From Prevotellaceae bacterium (GTDB lineage Bacteria; Bacteroidota; Bacteroidia; Bacteroidales; Paludibacteraceae), in NCBI GenBank assembly GCA_031255055.1, contig JAIRTG010000174.1, forward strand, positions 1 to 14,048: DNA of 14,048 nt, written 5' to 3'. Of this stretch, positions 13,996 through 14,048 are shown one piece after another (the stretch's first letter is position 1; the number at the start of each line of letters is the position of its first letter). The notes below the pieces were generated by a model that was given only the letters and a program-made list of their open reading frames with translations, searched no databases and was not told the DNA's origin. A program made the position numbers and the translations under genes.

Positions 13996-14048
13996 TCCCC
14001 CTCTATATTTTGTCAAGTGCAAAAAAAAGAATAACTCTCGGCGCAGCC
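13993..14048 (-). repeat. Dispersed ~112-base repeat (module B, copy 4, cut by window end)
   Basis: Matches the GGGGGACTA...GGCTGCGCCG half of module B in the same orientation as copy 3 (6679-6790). The rest lies beyond the window. The pyrimidine tract differs in length from the other copies. Confidence 0.9.

Overview
The window looks like a chromosomal segment of a Bacteroidota bacterium, most likely Bacteroidales. Several genes are preceded by the Bacteroidota promoter pattern (-33 TTTG, about 20 bases, -7 TAnnTTTG) instead of an E. coli-type promoter with Shine-Dalgarno sequence. Gene content and order (two adjacent rhomboid proteases, an endonuclease/exonuclease/phosphatase-family protein, gcvH, purE) also fit. 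I cannot name a genus or species.

Layout. 1-230: 3' end of an unrecognised plus-strand gene, then a strong terminator. 320-689: non-coding block of GC-rich hairpins and short heptamer repeats. 690-2243 (minus): secreted protein of unknown function, divergently transcribed from a MaoC-like hydratase (2447-2911, plus); both promoters are visible. 2989-4296 (minus): DUF4097-type repeat protein, sharing a bidirectional terminator with the hydratase. 4508-5509 (plus): lone FecCD-type ABC permease. 5510-6942: 1.4 kb without a convincing gene, packed with repeats. 6943-13444 (minus): pgk, purE, gcvH, EEP-family protein, two rhomboid proteases and ychF. 13445-14048: ychF promoter, then a second repeat cluster running off the window end.

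The minus-strand genes probably form at least three transcripts: ychF from its own near-perfect promoter; a cluster rhomboid-rhomboid-EEP-gcvH closed by a terminator at 8838-8880; and purE with pgk beyond it. The products are housekeeping proteins (glycolysis, purine synthesis, glycine cleavage, a translation-associated ATPase) plus membrane proteolysis.

The most unusual part is the repeat architecture. Three modules recur: (A) a GC-rich multi-hairpin block with 9-11 base G tracts; (H) tandem 7-base TGATTAG repeats, 27 perfectly phased copies at 13807-13995; and (B) a ~112-base element present in three complete copies plus one truncated copy. Two B copies face each other around a 633-base interior that contains about 19 tandem 21-base units (6054-6452). 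Ten of these units are built on a 14-base palindrome and the rest have drifted to a GGCATGC core. No transposase, recombinase or integrase is visible in the window, so the origin and role of the structure are open.
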